64,000 nt of DNA, from assembly GCA_019750135.1 (NCBI GenBank), contig JAIEOV010000030.1:62001-126000 (forward strand). Reading direction: 5' to 3'. Positions 1-9,613 of this stretch are shown here, one piece after another. A program made the position numbers and the translations under genes. The DNA is from Reyranella sp. Its GTDB lineage: Bacteria > Pseudomonadota > Alphaproteobacteria > Reyranellales > Reyranellaceae. Numbering within the stretch: the first letter of the stretch is position 1; the number at the start of each line of letters is the position of its first letter. Below the pieces are notes generated by a model. That model was not told where the DNA came from, did no database searches, and saw only the letters and a program-made list of their open reading frames with translations.

Positions 1-44
1 CTGGCCGGAAGGCGGCGCTAGCGCCCAGGCGCGACTCGGTGTGT

Positions 45-139
45 TGGTTTCCTTCGGCACGGTGACATCCCCTCAGCAGCCACGCGTTGTGCCATTTGGC
101 ATCCGAGTCGAGGCGGGGGTCTGTGGCAAAGGTCACCTT
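45..139. repeat. Two short blocks matching the 81-aa peptide gene and its upstream region
   Basis: Bases 45-66 match 1880-1901 (inside the 81-aa peptide gene) with one mismatch in 22. Bases 120-139 match 2085-2104 (about 120 bp upstream of that gene's start) with two mismatches in 20. Both blocks are in the same order and orientation, but are 53 bp apart here against 183 bp there. No intact reading frame like the peptide's survives: a stop lies just before the shared VTVPK codons. I read it as a decayed or partial duplicate of the peptide gene and its upstream region. Shared regulatory sequence is the alternative for the second block. The rest of 1-148 holds nothing I recognise. Confidence 0.5.
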
Positions 140-148
140 TGACGCCGT

Positions 149-769
149 CTAAGCCACCTTGCCATCGAGCGCTTCGCCGATGCGATGGACCGAGAGCTGC
201 CTGCCCGTTGCATCGATCACCACCGTGACGCTGCTCGCCAGCGGCTGCAGCTCTTCGGCCGGAACCGTCGGATCGAGCAGTTCGTCCGGGTCGTAGCGCA
301 ACAGCACGACCCGCCGCCGGCTCCCGCACGTGCCGTCGCGCGCTGCGGCCTGGACGTCGAACATCGCCATCTCGAGCCTGATCGCATCCTCGACCGGGCC
401 GCCCGGCAGCTGGTGCCTGGCGATGCGCTCCTCCAGCCACAGGCCGAAGCGCCACGACTCCCAGCGATATTGCAGCGTGGCATGGCGCGACGCCGCCCAG
501 AAGGCGTCGAGCTCGTCCATCAGCCGGTCGCCCAGCAACCGGCAGGAATGCGGCAGCACCGAGTAGACCGGGATCAGCCGGTTGACGCGATAGAGCGAGC
601 AGTTCACCGACATCGCCTCGTGATGGACCATGGTCTCGAGCCGCTTGCGCTCGCGCGGCGTCACGTCGTAGCTCGCGAGCACGTCCGCGGCGCCCTGGCG
701 CAAGGCGCCGCAGCGCTCGGGCGAGGCGATCAGGTCGGCAAAGGCGCGCTGGAATTCCGCGATCGACAT
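149..769 (-). CDS. Putative MNIO partner protein (MbnC/TglI-like role)
   Basis: This 206-aa soluble protein is the third gene of a three-gene minus-strand operon, 15 bp behind the DUF692/MNIO gene. A GGGAGG ribosome site precedes its ATG. MNIO enzymes commonly work with a small partner that binds the precursor peptide (MbnC with MbnB, TglI with TglH), and position and size fit that role. The N-terminal half is helical with a histidine pair (residues about 48-49); the middle is rich in Trp and Arg (RWESWRFGLW); the C-terminal third looks like beta strands. I do not recognise a named family from the sequence itself, so the partner role rests on context. A structural comparison with MbnC would decide it. 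Confidence 0.5.
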   Translation of the reverse strand: MSIAEFQRAFADLIASPERCGALRQGAADVLASYDVTPRERKRLETMVHHEAMSVNCSLYRVNRLIPVYSVLPHSCRLLGDRLMDELDAFWAASRHATLQYRWESWRFGLWLEERIARHQLPGGPVEDAIRLEMAMFDVQAAARDGTCGSRRRVVLLRYDPDELLDPTVPAEELQPLASSVTVVIDATGRQLSVHRIGEALDGKVA

Positions 770-784
770 GGCAGGCCTCCCCCT

Positions 785-1705
785 TCAGTTCCCCAACGCG
801 GCGCGCATCTGTTGCAGTTGGCCGAGCACGCCCGCGTCGCCCAGGCCCGGGAAATAGGTCTCGTGGAATTCGAAGGTCACGCCCGAGAGGTTGCGGCAGC
901 GCGGCGCGGTGCGCTCGAGCAGGCTCCAGACGTCGGACGGGCAGGCGCCGGCGTGCGAATCGAGATAGGCGCCGAACAGGCTGTTGCCGCCGGCGACGTG
1001 GATCTCGCCGATGGCGTCGAGATCGAGCCCGTTGATGAAGCGCTCGGCGTCGAGGCCGAGATTGACGGCGTTGACATGGAGGTTGTGCAGGTCGAGCAGC
1101 AGGCCGCAGCCGGTGCGCCGGACCAGCGCATTCATGAAATCCTCCTCGCTCATGTCCGAGCCGGGGACGGGCGTGTGCACCACGCCGTTCTCGAGCAGCA
1201 GCTGCGTGCCCAGCACGTCCTGGACCCGGCTGACGCGCTCGCAGAGCATGTCGAGCAGGTCGCGGTCCCAGGCGAGCGGCAGGGCCAGGCCGGCATGATG
1301 ATCGGGCGTCACCTCGGTCTGCACGCGCACCGCCGAGAGATGCTCGCTGATCCAGGCGAAGCGGTAGCGCCGATGCCACTCGGCGAGCTGGCGCACATGG
1401 TCGATGTCGAAGGTCGAGCCGCTGGCGATCGACAGGCCGACGCCGTGCGCGACCAGCATATGGCGCGAGGCGAGCTCGTCGAGCAGGGCGACCTCGTCGG
1501 GCAGCGGCGCGAAGCGCTCGCTGCGATCACGGCCGAAATCCTGCCAGAACCGCTCCGGGATGATCGACAGGAACTCGACGGCATCGGGCCGGACGCCCAG
1601 GAGGTCGGTCAGCGCGCCGTTGAACAGCAGTCCAACGCCAGGCTGACCGGCTCGCGGGCGTCCGATCCCGGCATGCCCGATCTCGGGTCGTGTGAGGTCG
1701 AGCAT
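785..1705 (-). CDS. DUF692 / MNIO family enzyme (multinuclear non-heme iron peptide-modifying oxidase)
   Basis: The protein has 306 aa, a usual length for DUF692. This TIM-barrel family holds two or three iron ions and oxidatively modifies Cys or other residues of ribosomal peptides (MbnB, TglH, ChrH). Likely ligand motifs are visible: H87 (AHGVGLS), E121-H122 (SEHLS), E172-N173 (LLEN), D205-x-H207-N208 (DLHNLHVNAVN), E234-x-H236 (EIHVAGG), D249-x-H251 and E279. The family's usual AGH after EIH is AGG here. The gene starts 13 bp after the 81-aa peptide gene with a GGAGG site and is followed by the partner-like gene, so the three are probably co-transcribed. Substrate and chemistry are unknown; the upstream CxxC peptide is the obvious candidate substrate. 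Confidence 0.88.
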   Translation of the reverse strand: MLDLTRPEIGHAGIGRPRAGQPGVGLLFNGALTDLLGVRPDAVEFLSIIPERFWQDFGRDRSERFAPLPDEVALLDELASRHMLVAHGVGLSIASGSTFDIDHVRQLAEWHRRYRFAWISEHLSAVRVQTEVTPDHHAGLALPLAWDRDLLDMLCERVSRVQDVLGTQLLLENGVVHTPVPGSDMSEEDFMNALVRRTGCGLLLDLHNLHVNAVNLGLDAERFINGLDLDAIGEIHVAGGNSLFGAYLDSHAGACPSDVWSLLERTAPRCRNLSGVTFEFHETYFPGLGDAGVLGQLQQMRAALGN

Positions 1706-1718
1706 GGATGCCTCCGCG

Positions 1719-1964
1719 TTACATGCGCTTCATGGTGCCGAGGTCGACCTTCACCAGGTTCTCGATCTCCTCGCGCTCCTGGAACCAGATCGGAACGCCG
1801 GAATTGCACGGCAGGCAGCCCTTGAGCTTGCCGAGGATGTCCGACAGCTGGGGCTGCAGCTTGAGCGTGTCCGAAAGCGTGGTTCCCTTCGGCACGGTGA
1901 CCTTGAGAACCGGCTGCACGCCGTCACGCACGAGCTGGATCTCGGCGACTCTTTCCTTGGCCAT
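1719..1964 (-). CDS. 81-aa CxxC peptide, candidate MNIO precursor
   Basis: First gene of the MNIO operon; ATG at 1964 with a GGAG site 7 bp upstream. The N-terminal 45 residues look like a leader with amphipathic strands (VKVTVPKGTT-like, then a helix SDTLKLQPQL). The core is GCLPCNSG with C50 and C53, then a Trp (W60), an acidic REEIE patch and a short KVDLG tail. The chain has no signal peptide and no TM segment. Small Cys-containing proteins next to DUF692 enzymes are often their substrates; that is established for the family and inferred here. Alternatives are a small metal-binding or thiol-redox protein. Bases 1880-1901 recur at 45-66. Confidence 0.7.
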   Translation of the reverse strand: MAKERVAEIQLVRDGVQPVLKVTVPKGTTLSDTLKLQPQLSDILGKLKGCLPCNSGVPIWFQEREEIENLVKVDLGTMKRM

Positions 1965-2243
1965 TTGAACGCTCCGTTGTTGAAGTGCTTGCGCCCCTGC
2001 CAAGCGACAACGATGCTCAATGCTGCAAGCCCTCTTTGCCGCATTGGTGCGCAAGATAGACCTACACGCCGGAGCCGGCTGCAATCTGTGGCAAAGCCCA
2101 CCTTGGATTGCAGAGTGGGAAATGATCGTCGCCATGAGGGTGCCACCACGAGGACGACTCACTGCAATAATATCGCGCGATGGTTGAATCTTCTATCGCT
2201 GCACGACGAAGCCGTTACAGTGGTCCCGGGGGAGGGCACGACC
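1965..2243. promoter_or_regulatory. Divergent intergenic region between the MNIO operon and the 939-aa gene
   Basis: This 279-bp gap must carry promoters for both directions. It is visibly less G/C-rich than its surroundings around 2160-2200 (an ATAATAT run). A GGGGGAGGG site at about 2229-2236 serves the plus-strand gene. The 20-bp block 2085-2104 is repeated (18 of 20) at 120-139. I could not place convincing -35/-10 boxes. Confidence 0.4.
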
Positions 2244-5063
2244 ATGGGTGACATGTTCAGGACCTTTGCGGTCCGGAATCCCGTTGCGTTGACCAACGCG
2301 CAGGCGGCGACAATCGGAATTCAATCTCATCCGGAGCGATATCAATCGGTCCGTTTTGGACAGTGGCAGCAACTATGCCTGGCCAACGACGTGCAGGGCC
2401 TGCGGGCGGCCGCAGAGGCCTTCGTGGCGGGGCCGCAGGCCGTCAGGGCGCTCGACGATCTCGCCGCCGGCTGGCGCGGCGTCCTCAAGTCCTTCCAGTG
2501 GCATGGCGCCAGGATCGACAAGGCTACGGCGATCGCCATCCTGAACGAGAACCGCGCCACGTCTCTCTTCGACAAGAGTGGCCGTATCCAGGGCGACGCC
2601 TGGACGGGTGTGGCCGACACCATCCTCGCGCTGGCCTGTCTCAGGCGCCTGAGCGAGCGGCGCAGCGTCGATATCCAGGCAGTGCTGCGCGTCATGAGCT
2701 TCGTCGAGCGGGCGGTTGCGCTGAAGCTCGACCTGCCGGAGCGCAGCCTCGCGCCGCACTTCGGCAAGCCCATCCTGTTGCCTCATCAGTTCTTCGCGCT
2801 CGATCCGTGCCGCGACCTGAAGCCTGCCGACGTGAAGGCGGGAGAGGGCAGGGACCATGCGCCAAAGGATCCCTGCAACTGCGAACCGACCGTGACCTGC
2901 GTCGACCAGAGCCCGTGCTGCGCCACCGTCACGCCCTATGTCGTCGACCTGATGGTCGTGCGCGACCACACCAAGTGCTTCAAGCCCGGCGACCTGTCCT
3001 TCGTCCGCAACGTGATGATCGGCGAGACTCTGAACAACCGCCATCGGCGCCTGGATCGCACTGAGCAGGTCAGCGAGACGGACACGGAGACGACGAAATT
3101 CTCCGAGCGCGATCTTCAGGTCGAGGACAAGACGTCGCTCAAGAGCGAGATCCAGGACACGGTGAAATCCGATATGGACCTCGATGCCGGGGTCACCGGC
3201 AATGCCTCCTGGGGCAACGAGAAGGTCGGCGCCAAGTACGACGTCCACATGCATGCGGACGTCTCGTCGAGCAATTCGAAGGAGACCATCAAGAAAGAGG
3301 CGCGGGACTACGCCCGCGACGTGGTCGATCGCTCCGTCACCCGGCTGGAGGAAAAGGTGAAGACCTCGCTCAGGACGACGCGCCTGATGGAAACCGAGGA
3401 CGTCAACGAGCATGGCTTCATCAACACCACGGGCGAGAACGTCTGCGGCCAGTATCTCTATGTCGACAAGGTCTCGAGGGCGCAGGTCTACAATTACGGC
3501 AAGAAGGCCGTGGTCGACATCAACCTGCCAGAGCCGGCGGAGCTTTATATCCGACTGCTCGAGAACGAATTTCCCGGCGCTGCACCGCCGAAACCGGGGA
3601 CGATCGACGTGACTGCCTCGCAGATCACGCCCGACAACTATGCGGGCCTGGCTGCCGCCTGGGGCGTGACGGACGCTCCGGCTCCGCCCGCCTTCACCAA
3701 GCCGGTCCAGGTGACGATGGAAGGCGAGCCCGGCGACCCGAAGGGCGACGCCAAGTCGGGGTCACGCACGTTCAGCTTCAGTTGCACGATTCCCGACGAC
3801 TATGTCGGTGTCTCTATGTCGGTGAACAGCATCCGGCTGAACTACAACGCGGGTGGCGGCGTCTCGATTTCAGCCAACCTCGGCAATGCGAGCGTCTGGG
3901 ATCAGCATGGCGGCAGCCAGGGCTTCTCCAGTGCGCTGCCGTCCGTCGAAGGCAGTCAAACCATCATCGTCCATACCTGGGACGTCACGAACTTCACCTG
4001 GGTGCTGACGGTGACCTGCGAGCTCAAGGCGCCGGCGAAGCTGGCTTGGCAGGCCGCCATCCTGGCGGCCCTGGAGAAGGCCCGCGAGAAGAAGGTGGCC
4101 GACCACCAGAAGTTCCTCGACGAGAAGGCCGCGTTCGTCGCGGAGGAGGCCGAGCGCAGGCGGGAGAGGTTCAACCAGAACCCGTTCCTGCTACGCGAGA
4201 TCGAGCGCACGGAACTGAAGCGGATGGCGATCTCCTACGTCTCCTGCCAGTTCTACGATCAGTTCGACGCCATGAAATACCGCGTGAAGCCGTGCGGGCA
4301 TGCCCAAATGGACATCCGCGAGGCAGAGATCGAAGGACGGTTCATCCAGTTCTTCGAGCAGGCCTTCAATTGGAATCTGATGACTTACATCTTCCGCGGC
4401 TATTATTGGGGCCGCAAGCATACCTGGCGGGAGAAGCTGCTGCAGGAGTCGGGCGATCCGATCTTCAAGCAGTTCCTCGCCGCCGGTAGCGCCCGGGTGC
4501 TGCTGCCGATCCGCGACGGCTATCTCGATCACGTCGAGTATTTCCTGACGACCGGAGAGATCTGGGGCAACAGCGGCAAGCCGCCGCTGCCCGACGATCC
4601 CCATTACGTGTCGCTCGCGCAGGAGCTCAAGGAGCAGAAGGACAACTACTATACCGACCGGCTCGGCCGCGCCGACGTGGTGCAGGGTAGCGCCCAGGTT
4701 CGGCTGCACGATACGCCGGACTACTGGAATCTCGGCGATCCCGCCGCCGGCATCTCGGCGCATCTCGATCAGCTGGCGATCGATGCCGACATCGACCGCG
4801 AGATCGTGCTCGACGCCAAGGTCTATCGCATCGTCTCGATCGACAAGAATCCGGCAGGCGCCACGCTGCCGCCCATCGACTGGACGATCACGCTCGATCG
4901 CGCATACGAAGGCGACACGGCGCCGAACCTGACCTGGTCGACTGGAGCGCTGTTCGTCGGCGCGCCGTGGGAGTTCGTGACGCCGACGTCGCTCACCTTT
5001 CTGCGCGAGAAGGCCAATTGCCTGCCCTGCTATCCCCTGAAGGAATGCAAGGAGGGCGAATGA
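2244..5063 (+). CDS. 939-aa protein of unknown function with Cys cluster and C-terminal CLPC
   Basis: The start is ATG 2244, chosen for its strong GGGGGAGGG site; upstream codons only oppose the peptide gene. There is no signal peptide or TM helix. An N-terminal helical part (1-190) is followed by a Cys cluster at about 211-226 (PCNCEPTVTC then SPCC). A charged, Thr/Glu-rich region (270-390) follows, with a YARDVVDRSV segment and HGF. A beta-sandwich-like part and a coiled coil (about 600-660) lead to an aromatic region (EQAFNWNLMTYIFRGYYWG). The last residues carry CLPC (C926, C929) plus C935. The pattern recalls large structural-type proteins seen in scattered bacteria, but I cannot name a family. 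It overlaps the next gene by ATGA. The shared CLPC links it speculatively to the MNIO operon. Confidence 0.8.
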   Translation: MGDMFRTFAVRNPVALTNAQAATIGIQSHPERYQSVRFGQWQQLCLANDVQGLRAAAEAFVAGPQAVRALDDLAAGWRGVLKSFQWHGARIDKATAIAILNENRATSLFDKSGRIQGDAWTGVADTILALACLRRLSERRSVDIQAVLRVMSFVERAVALKLDLPERSLAPHFGKPILLPHQFFALDPCRDLKPADVKAGEGRDHAPKDPCNCEPTVTCVDQSPCCATVTPYVVDLMVVRDHTKCFKPGDLSFVRNVMIGETLNNRHRRLDRTEQVSETDTETTKFSERDLQVEDKTSLKSEIQDTVKSDMDLDAGVTGNASWGNEKVGAKYDVHMHADVSSSNSKETIKKEARDYARDVVDRSVTRLEEKVKTSLRTTRLMETEDVNEHGFINTTGENVCGQYLYVDKVSRAQVYNYGKKAVVDINLPEPAELYIRLLENEFPGAAPPKPGTIDVTASQITPDNYAGLAAAWGVTDAPAPPAFTKPVQVTMEGEPGDPKGDAKSGSRTFSFSCTIPDDYVGVSMSVNSIRLNYNAGGGVSISANLGNASVWDQHGGSQGFSSALPSVEGSQTIIVHTWDVTNFTWVLTVTCELKAPAKLAWQAAILAALEKAREKKVADHQKFLDEKAAFVAEEAERRRERFNQNPFLLREIERTELKRMAISYVSCQFYDQFDAMKYRVKPCGHAQMDIREAEIEGRFIQFFEQAFNWNLMTYIFRGYYWGRKHTWREKLLQESGDPIFKQFLAAGSARVLLPIRDGYLDHVEYFLTTGEIWGNSGKPPLPDDPHYVSLAQELKEQKDNYYTDRLGRADVVQGSAQVRLHDTPDYWNLGDPAAGISAHLDQLAIDADIDREIVLDAKVYRIVSIDKNPAGATLPPIDWTITLDRAYEGDTAPNLTWSTGALFVGAPWEFVTPTSLTFLREKANCLPCYPLKECKEGE

Positions 5064-5920
5064 ACTACAGCGACTATGCCAATCCCAAGGGCAGCTACCT
5101 CGACTATGCCAAGCCGTCGCGCGGCCAGAGCCCGGTCCGTGGCGGGACGCTTCGTCCGGCTACGGCCAGCTCGACCTACGAAGTCACTCACGTCTACTAC
5201 CGCAAGGATCAGGAGTCGCCGGAAGTCGAGCTGCTGATCCCCTGGCATTTCGGGCGACGGGTGCTGGCCGACAGATCGTATGCCTTCTTCTCGCGCTACA
5301 AGACCGACGTCGAGACAGGCATCGAGCGGGCGATGCTCGAGGCCAGCAAGATGCTCTTGGACCTTGCGATGAGCTTGGCCGCCCCGGAGCTTTCGGCGAT
5401 GGAGAAGCTGGCCATCAAGCATTTGAAGGACGCCTACTCGTCCCTCGACCCCCACGAGGACCTGGCGCACGGCTCGCGCGAGCAGAGTCTGCGTACCCTG
5501 CTTGGCATCTATCTTGGACGCAGCTACCTCACGACACCATACGACCCCAACCCCTTCGTCTTTCCGTCCGATGTCATGCTGTCACTGCGCGAATCGGCGT
5601 TCGCCGAGAACGCGACCCAGGCCGAGGTCGCGGCGAGGATGGCGCTGCTGTTCCATCTGATCGACCTCAGGCTTTACGAATGGAAGGTCGAGGTCGACGT
5701 GGCGGATGCCGAAAGTCTGTTCAAGCTCGAATCGTCTCTGACCGACAAGACGCTGTTCTTCGACAAGACACTGGAGACCTGCCTGCAAGTGCCTCTGTTC
5801 TTCGGGCCCAAGGCCGAGCCGAACTATGTCGGCCTGCGCATCACCCAGCTCACCCGGCATGTCGACGTCGAGCATGCCAAGAAGAAGTATCCGCAGGTGC
5901 CCTACAGCACGAGCTGGTGA
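5060..5920 (+). CDS. 286-aa protein of unknown function, coupled to the 939-aa gene
   Basis: The ATG at 5060 overlaps the stop of the 939-aa gene (ATGA) and has a GGAGGG site, so the two are translationally coupled. The N-terminus (1-45) is low in complexity, with repeated Tyr-Asp motifs (SDYANPKGSY, LDYAKPS) and a Gly/Ser/Pro linker. The remainder is mostly helical, with leucine-rich segments and an aromatic C-terminus. No signal peptide, TM helix or catalytic motif is apparent. The tight coupling suggests that it is a partner or chaperone of the large protein, perhaps in a shared complex; that is inference. The gene ends 17 bp before a convergent DUF1491 gene. Confidence 0.75.
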   Translation: MNYSDYANPKGSYLDYAKPSRGQSPVRGGTLRPATASSTYEVTHVYYRKDQESPEVELLIPWHFGRRVLADRSYAFFSRYKTDVETGIERAMLEASKMLLDLAMSLAAPELSAMEKLAIKHLKDAYSSLDPHEDLAHGSREQSLRTLLGIYLGRSYLTTPYDPNPFVFPSDVMLSLRESAFAENATQAEVAARMALLFHLIDLRLYEWKVEVDVADAESLFKLESSLTDKTLFFDKTLETCLQVPLFFGPKAEPNYVGLRITQLTRHVDVEHAKKKYPQVPYSTSW

Positions 5921-5936
5921 GGTCGAGGCCGCAGCC

Positions 5937-6275
5937 TCAGCCGACGACTTTGCCGTCGAGTTGGTATTGACCCCGGCGATCCTCGATCTCGAGCACCCAG
6001 ACGTCGGGATCGCGTGCCACCTGCCGGGCGATGTAGGCGTCCGCCTCGGCTTCGGGCACGGGGCTGGGGCCGGTGCCGCGGCTCCAGGCCGGGCCATCAT
6101 CCATCGAGCTTGCCTGGGTGTAGACGGTGACGCCGGCCTCGAAGCGGTTGATCTTCAGCAGCACCGTGCCGACGTCGGGGTCGCCGCGCCGCACCACGGT
6201 GGCCGGGATGAAGGCGCGGTCGCACAGGCGCACCTGCGCGCTCACCCACAGACCGGTCGTCAGGCCCATCACCAT
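5937..6275 (-). CDS. DUF1491 family protein
   Basis: This 112-aa protein matches the DUF1491 family of alphaproteobacteria in length and layout: an N-terminal LWVSAQVRLCD segment, a central RRGDPDVGTVLLKINR strand pair, and a C-terminal pattern of alternating Asp/Val before EIEDRRGQ. The function of the family is unknown. I chose ATG 6275; ATG 6269 (two codons later) is equally possible. The gene lies 11 bp downstream of the 312-aa hypothetical gene on the same strand and is probably co-transcribed with it. It is convergent with the 286-aa gene. Confidence 0.8.
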   Translation of the reverse strand: MVMGLTTGLWVSAQVRLCDRAFIPATVVRRGDPDVGTVLLKINRFEAGVTVYTQASSMDDGPAWSRGTGPSPVPEAEADAYIARQVARDPDVWVLEIEDRRGQYQLDGKVVG

Positions 6276-6286
6276 CGACGCACTCT

Positions 6287-7225
6287 TTACTCCAAAGCGT
6301 CGTCCAGTCCATCGAACACCGCCCGCGCGCCGCGCCAGCGGAAGCGCACGAAGGCGAAGGGCAGGGCCTGCAGGGCGTCGGAATCGGGATCGGCCAGAGC
6401 CGCCGGCGCGACCAGGATCGGCCGCACGTCGGGTCCGCCGCGCGCCGAGGCGAGCGACAGCGAGCCCACCGCCATGGCGAGCTCCTCGGGCCCGCCGTCG
6501 GCCACCAGGGCGAACAAGGGCTGCGGCCGCTCGCCACGCAGCGAGAAGAGATCCTCGGCGCCGCCGAACAGCCCGCGCTTGGCCAGTTCCTCGTGCAGCG
6601 CCACGTCGACCAGCCGCCGGTCGCACGCCGCCATCGCCGAATCGACGATCGCCGGTTCGACGCAGAGCCCTGTGCGCGCGGTCGGCGGTTCGCCCGCCTT
6701 GAAGCGGCGCACCGCATCGACGAACTGTCCCAGCAGTCGCGTGAGCCGCGGGCTGTCGAGCGGCGCGATGACCAGCGCCTCGGTCTCCTCGCCGTCGGGC
6801 CAGCCGATCTTGCGCCACACGCCGTCGCCCAAGAATTCGCGGAAGCCCGACTTGCGCTGGCCTGGCCGCGAGCCGCCCGTGCGGCCGGAATGGCAGAGAT
6901 AGAGCGCGCCACGGTCGTCGGCAGCGATGATGCCCGCGACCTTCCGGTCGGCGCCGGCGCGCGGCAGGTTGATTTCGCAGGTGATGCTCTCTCGCTTGGC
7001 CGGCGCATCCGGCGCGTGGCCCAGCAGCAGGGCATCGCGCGCTGATCGCGGCTCGACGGCCCACCAATAGGCATCGTCACGCGCCCAGTGGATGGTGGTG
7101 CGCAATTCGCCGCCGCGCCAGGTGAGCCGCACGCCGCGTGAGGGAATCCCCTTCAAAGCGCCCTGCAGGCGCTTGATGGCGCGTTCGATCCGCCTTGGCT
7201 CCCCCACGGCCCTTAGCATCGGCAA
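6287..7225 (-). CDS. Hypothetical protein, 312 aa
   Basis: A soluble protein with no recognised domain. The N-terminus is basic and helical (RRIERAIKRLQGAL), followed by beta-rich segments with many Arg and Trp residues (HWARDDAYWWAVEPRS). A long stretch of alternating strands follows, and an Ala/Leu-rich C-terminus ends in a RFRWRG motif. It directly precedes the DUF1491 gene, and the pair look like one transcription unit divergent from uup. Codon use matches the neighbours, so it is a real gene of the core genome rather than a recent arrival. I cannot assign a function. Confidence 0.7.
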   Translation of the reverse strand: MPMLRAVGEPRRIERAIKRLQGALKGIPSRGVRLTWRGGELRTTIHWARDDAYWWAVEPRSARDALLLGHAPDAPAKRESITCEINLPRAGADRKVAGIIAADDRGALYLCHSGRTGGSRPGQRKSGFREFLGDGVWRKIGWPDGEETEALVIAPLDSPRLTRLLGQFVDAVRRFKAGEPPTARTGLCVEPAIVDSAMAACDRRLVDVALHEELAKRGLFGGAEDLFSLRGERPQPLFALVADGGPEELAMAVGSLSLASARGGPDVRPILVAPAALADPDSDALQALPFAFVRFRWRGARAVFDGLDDALE

Positions 7226-7298
7226 TTCTACCCCTGTGAGTTATCCTTGCCGATGTGGACAGGTTCGGCCATTTAGCGCGCTGCAGATCAAATCAAGA

Positions 7299-9098
<1,800 letters not shown>

Positions 9099-9100
9099 GG

Positions 9101-9415
9101 CTACGCCGCTTCGCGATAGAAGAAATCGTCGTCGAGGAAGATCTCCTTGTGGGCGGCATCGTCGTTCGAGGCGACGATCGTCGCGCCGCTCTCGCGTTGC
9201 GCGAGGGTCAGCGCCTTGGCCACGCAGTCACGGTTGAACAGGGCCATCTCCTTGGCATCCTCGTAGATGTCGAGCAGGGCGCGCGCCACCGAGGCGTCGA
9301 GGCCGGACCGCTCGAGCTCACGAACTTGGACACGCTGGCTCACCAGGGCCTGCTGGCAAGCCAGGACGCGCGCACAAGCGTCGCGCAGGTTGTACTCCAG
9401 TGCAAAGCGATCCAT
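9101..9415 (-). CDS. Small acidic protein of unknown function
   Basis: A 104-aa protein, convergent with uup (2 bp apart). The start at ATG 9415 gives MDRFALEYNLRDACARVL; upstream in-frame codons lack a better ribosome site. It is mainly helical with three Cys in the first third, and ends in an acidic-aromatic tail (FLDDDFFYREAA). It has no signal peptide or TM segment. An imperfect inverted repeat GTAA-N6-TTAC at about 9460-9474 lies upstream and could be an operator. I do not recognise the family. Confidence 0.65.
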   Translation of the reverse strand: MDRFALEYNLRDACARVLACQQALVSQRVQVRELERSGLDASVARALLDIYEDAKEMALFNRDCVAKALTLAQRESGATIVASNDDAAHKEIFLDDDFFYREAA

Positions 9416-9613
9416 GACGGTGCTCCGATTTGCTACACACTCTCGGACCTTGTCGGTGGTAACGCATCTTACAGGTGAGCGTTGCACCCTAAGGCCTTGA
9501 TGCCAGTGTGAGACGAGGCTTGGGCACTTTTTTCGACCGCTTTGGGGCAAGTCGCGTCCGGCCGTGTGCAACCCGCGGGGCCGAAATGGGGCGGAAAGAG
9601 GGCGGAGAGCCGT

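Noticed and set aside
2..142. Possible 3-prime end of a plus-strand gene entering the window
   Set aside because: One frame is open for 46 codons, but third-position G/C is weaker than in real genes here and the segment matches the peptide-gene duplicate better.
185..1825. Long plus-strand open frame opposite the MNIO operon
   Set aside because: It lies wholly across three minus-strand genes with proper starts, ribosome sites and family motifs; its translation is Arg/Ala-rich low complexity typical of the opposite strand of GC-rich genes.
9455..9480. GTAA-N6-TTAC inverted repeat as an operator
   Set aside because: A 4-bp arm palindrome is too common by chance; there is no second copy and no regulator gene beside it.
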